Of a stretch of 8,664 nucleotides of DNA, positions 6,838 through 8,664 are shown one piece after another. How positions within the stretch are numbered: the stretch's first letter is position 1; the number at the start of each line of letters is the position of its first letter. The DNA lies in assembly GCA_014860845.1 (NCBI GenBank), contig JACZIY010000387.1, positions 1 to 8,664 of the forward strand, in the 5' to 3' direction. Source of the DNA: Anaerolineaceae bacterium (GTDB lineage Bacteria; Chloroflexota; Anaerolineae; Anaerolineales; Anaerolineaceae). Position numbers and translations under genes: made by a program. The notes below the pieces were generated by a model. The model was given only the letters and a program-made list of their open reading frames with translations. It made no database searches and was not told the origin of the DNA.

Positions 6838-8664
6838 ATGAAAAAAATATTCCTATTCTCATTAATAAGTCTCACAATCATATTAACCGGGTGTTCAAAA
6901 ACTTCTTCCAAAGAGGAATTGACACAGGATGGAAATAATAACAATATCGCGCTGGCGACATCCACAATTACACCAATCCCTACTCCCACTTCTACAACCA
7001 CACCGATCCCAGAAGTAAGAATTTCACTGGCTGAAAAATCGGTTTTTCAAGGTGATTATCAGGAAGCGATTATTGAACTCGAACAGGCAAAAGCTAACGC
7101 AACCGATACAAATCTAAAAGCAGCAGCGGATATTCGTTTGGCTCAAATTTTTATCTCAGAATCTCGTTTTTCAGAAGCTTCCAATCTCCTGAGTCTTTAC
7201 GTCGAAGATGAGACAATTGATAACGAACAAAGAGCTAAAGTACATTATTTTTATGGTGTCAGTCAGGAGAACATGAATAATCCTACTGAATCTGCACGAG
7301 GCTATGCTGGATACAGTCTATTTCTGCCAGGTAAACTGGATACCTTTATGTTAGAAAAGGCGGGAGATGTTTACTCCCAATCAAATTTGCTGGATGATGC
7401 CCTCATTTATTACAATATGGCATTGGAATCCAGCCAAACTCAGGATACTTCAAATATAAAAATAAAGGTTGGTAAAATTTTTGCTGCTCAATTGGACTAC
7501 ACAAATGCAATCCGGATTTTTATGGAAGTGCATGATGCCAGCCCGAATGAGTATGTACGAGCTCAAATGAATTTACTCGCTGGTCAATCGTACCTGGCAT
7601 TGGGATTGCCAGAACAGGCATATGCAAGGTTTCAGGAGTCTGTTCAAAATTATCCAAAAGCTTTCGATACCCATTCTGGCTTGGTAGCATTGGTTGATGC
7701 AGGCATTCCAGTCGATGAATTCAATCGTGGATTGACGAATTATTATGCGGGGAGTTACGGATTGGCAATCAATGCCTTCCTCAGGTTTATGGAACAAAAT
7801 CCAGATCATAATGGGAATTCTTTATATTTTATTGGTCTCTCTTATCTAAAAATGGATGACCCGCTGAATGCAATTGTTTATTGGAATAAATTAATAAGTG
7901 ATTACCCGGAAAATATTTTTTTTGTAGATACATGGGAAGATATTGCCTATACTCAATGGGCATACTTGAATCAGTATTCTAACGGGGCACAAACCTTATT
8001 AAAATTTGCTAATTCTTATTCTGGAAATGAAAATGCTGCGGAAGCAATACTCGAGGCAGGCAGGATATATGAAAGAAATAATCAATTAACAGATGCAGCC
8101 ATTACCTGGTCTGGATTAATTGATTTATATCCCCAATTAGAAATCTCCTCGCAAGGGCTCTTTCTGAGTGCAATTACGAATTATCGTTTATCCAAATTTG
8201 AACAGTCATTATCCCAATTCCAACGCTATTTATTACTCACCAGTGTTCCAGAAGAAAAAGCTGCGGCATATTTTTGGATAGGAAAAACCTATGAAAAATT
8301 AGGGGATAAAGAAAAATCTGCTATGGCCTGGCAGGATGCTACACAGCAAGACCCGACTGGATATTATTCTGAAAGAGCTAAAGAGGTCTTATCGTATTCT
8401 GATCTCTTTTCACCATTCAATGATGTAAATTTAAAGGTAAATCTTGAACAGGAACGGTTAATTGCAGAAGTATGGATGCGCAATACTTTTTCTCTTCCTC
8501 AGGATACAAATTTTATAACGCTGAGCCCATTCTTAGCAGATGAAACCTTCATCAAAGCCAACGCCTTTTGGGATCTGGGATTATATTCATTGGCTCGTAA
8601 TGAATATGAAACTTTAAGGATTATGTATGAAAATGATCCTATAAATCTATTTCGATTAACCAAC
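6838..8664 (+). CDS. TPR-repeat lipoprotein, possibly lytic transglycosylase-like, 3'-truncated by window edge
   Basis: The frame is open for 609 codons to the last base, so the C-terminus lies outside the window. The N-terminus is a lipoprotein signal (MKKIFLF, hydrophobic core, lipobox LTGC, Cys19). A linker of Thr, Pro and Ser residues follows to about residue 58. From about residue 62 onward the protein is a chain of helical tetratricopeptide-like repeats, for example the segments around VFQGDYQEAIIELEQA, LDDALIYYNMAL, YFIGLSYLKMDDPLNAIVYW and AYFWIGKTYEKLGDKEKSAMAW. The stretch QDPTGYYSERAKEVL resembles the end of the superhelix in soluble lytic transglycosylases of the Slt type, which carry a catalytic domain further on. 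That domain is not in view, so an outer-surface scaffold protein is equally possible. No clear Shine-Dalgarno is seen, but the signal peptide supports this start. Confidence 0.85.
   Translation, partial: MKKIFLFSLISLTIILTGCSKTSSKEELTQDGNNNNIALATSTITPIPTPTSTTTPIPEVRISLAEKSVFQGDYQEAIIELEQAKANATDTNLKAAADIRLAQIFISESRFSEASNLLSLYVEDETIDNEQRAKVHYFYGVSQENMNNPTESARGYAGYSLFLPGKLDTFMLEKAGDVYSQSNLLDDALIYYNMALESSQTQDTSNIKIKVGKIFAAQLDYTNAIRIFMEVHDASPNEYVRAQMNLLAGQSYLALGLPEQAYARFQESVQNYPKAFDTHSGLVALVDAGIPVDEFNRGLTNYYAGSYGLAINAFLRFMEQNPDHNGNSLYFIGLSYLKMDDPLNAIVYWNKLISDYPENIFFVDTWEDIAYTQWAYLNQYSNGAQTLLKFANSYSGNENAAEAILEAGRIYERNNQLTDAAITWSGLIDLYPQLEISSQGLFLSAITNYRLSKFEQSLSQFQRYLLLTSVPEEKAAAYFWIGKTYEKLGDKEKSAMAWQDATQQDPTGYYSERAKEVLSYSDLFSPFNDVNLKVNLEQERLIAEVWMRNTFSLPQDTNFITLSPFLADETFIKANAFWDLGLYSLARNEYETLRIMYENDPINLFRLTN

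Overview
The window is moderately AT-rich bacterial DNA with dense genes on both strands. Several features suggest a member of the Chloroflexota, probably an Anaerolineae relative. It has two lipoproteins with Pro/Thr-rich linkers, one of them carrying an NBR1-type Ig-like domain. It also has a GSI-alpha glutamine synthetase, an S-adenosylhomocysteinase with an archaeal/Thermotoga-like C-terminus, and a TtuA/Ncs6-type tRNA thiolase. The lineage is an inference from protein flavour, not a database result.

Layout, left to right. (1) 2-775, plus strand: a TtuA/Ncs6-like tRNA 2-thiolation protein, cut at its 5' side by the window edge. (2) 788-828: a convergent, bidirectional terminator. (3) 836-2173, minus strand: glutamine synthetase (glnA). 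(4) 2174-2680: a 507-bp divergent intergenic region. Its minus strand carries a sigma70-type promoter and then an RNA that I recognise as a glmS-class self-cleaving ribozyme fold, about 2489 down to 2284, in the 5' leader of glnA. Its plus strand carries the recA promoter with a LexA-box-like site. (5) 2681-3775, plus: recA. (6) 3814-4353, plus: a small Ig-like-domain lipoprotein, 38 bp behind recA. (7) 4352-4390: a terminator. (8) 4412-6652, minus: a two-gene operon, a PfkB-family kinase followed by ahcY with stop and start codons abutting. A hairpin plus T-run lies in its leader and looks like an attenuator. (9) 6838-8664, plus: a long TPR-rich lipoprotein, possibly the N-terminal part of a lytic transglycosylase, cut by the right edge.

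How the parts fit. The main novelty is the glnA leader. The glmS ribozyme is known as a glucosamine-6-phosphate-dependent self-cleaving RNA that silences glmS, whose enzyme consumes glutamine. Here the same fold precedes the gene that makes glutamine. The visible elements are the A|GCG cleavage site, P1, the GACGAGG core, a GCGGATGCC segment, P3, a P4.1 hairpin with a GUGA tetraloop followed by ACAAAG, and a P3-loop/3'-end pseudoknot. It also carries an insertion of about 50 nt and two core substitutions, so it may be a divergent or re-tuned version. The kinase-ahcY pair would form a methyl-cycle salvage module: ahcY releases homocysteine and a nucleoside, and the kinase may phosphorylate the nucleoside.
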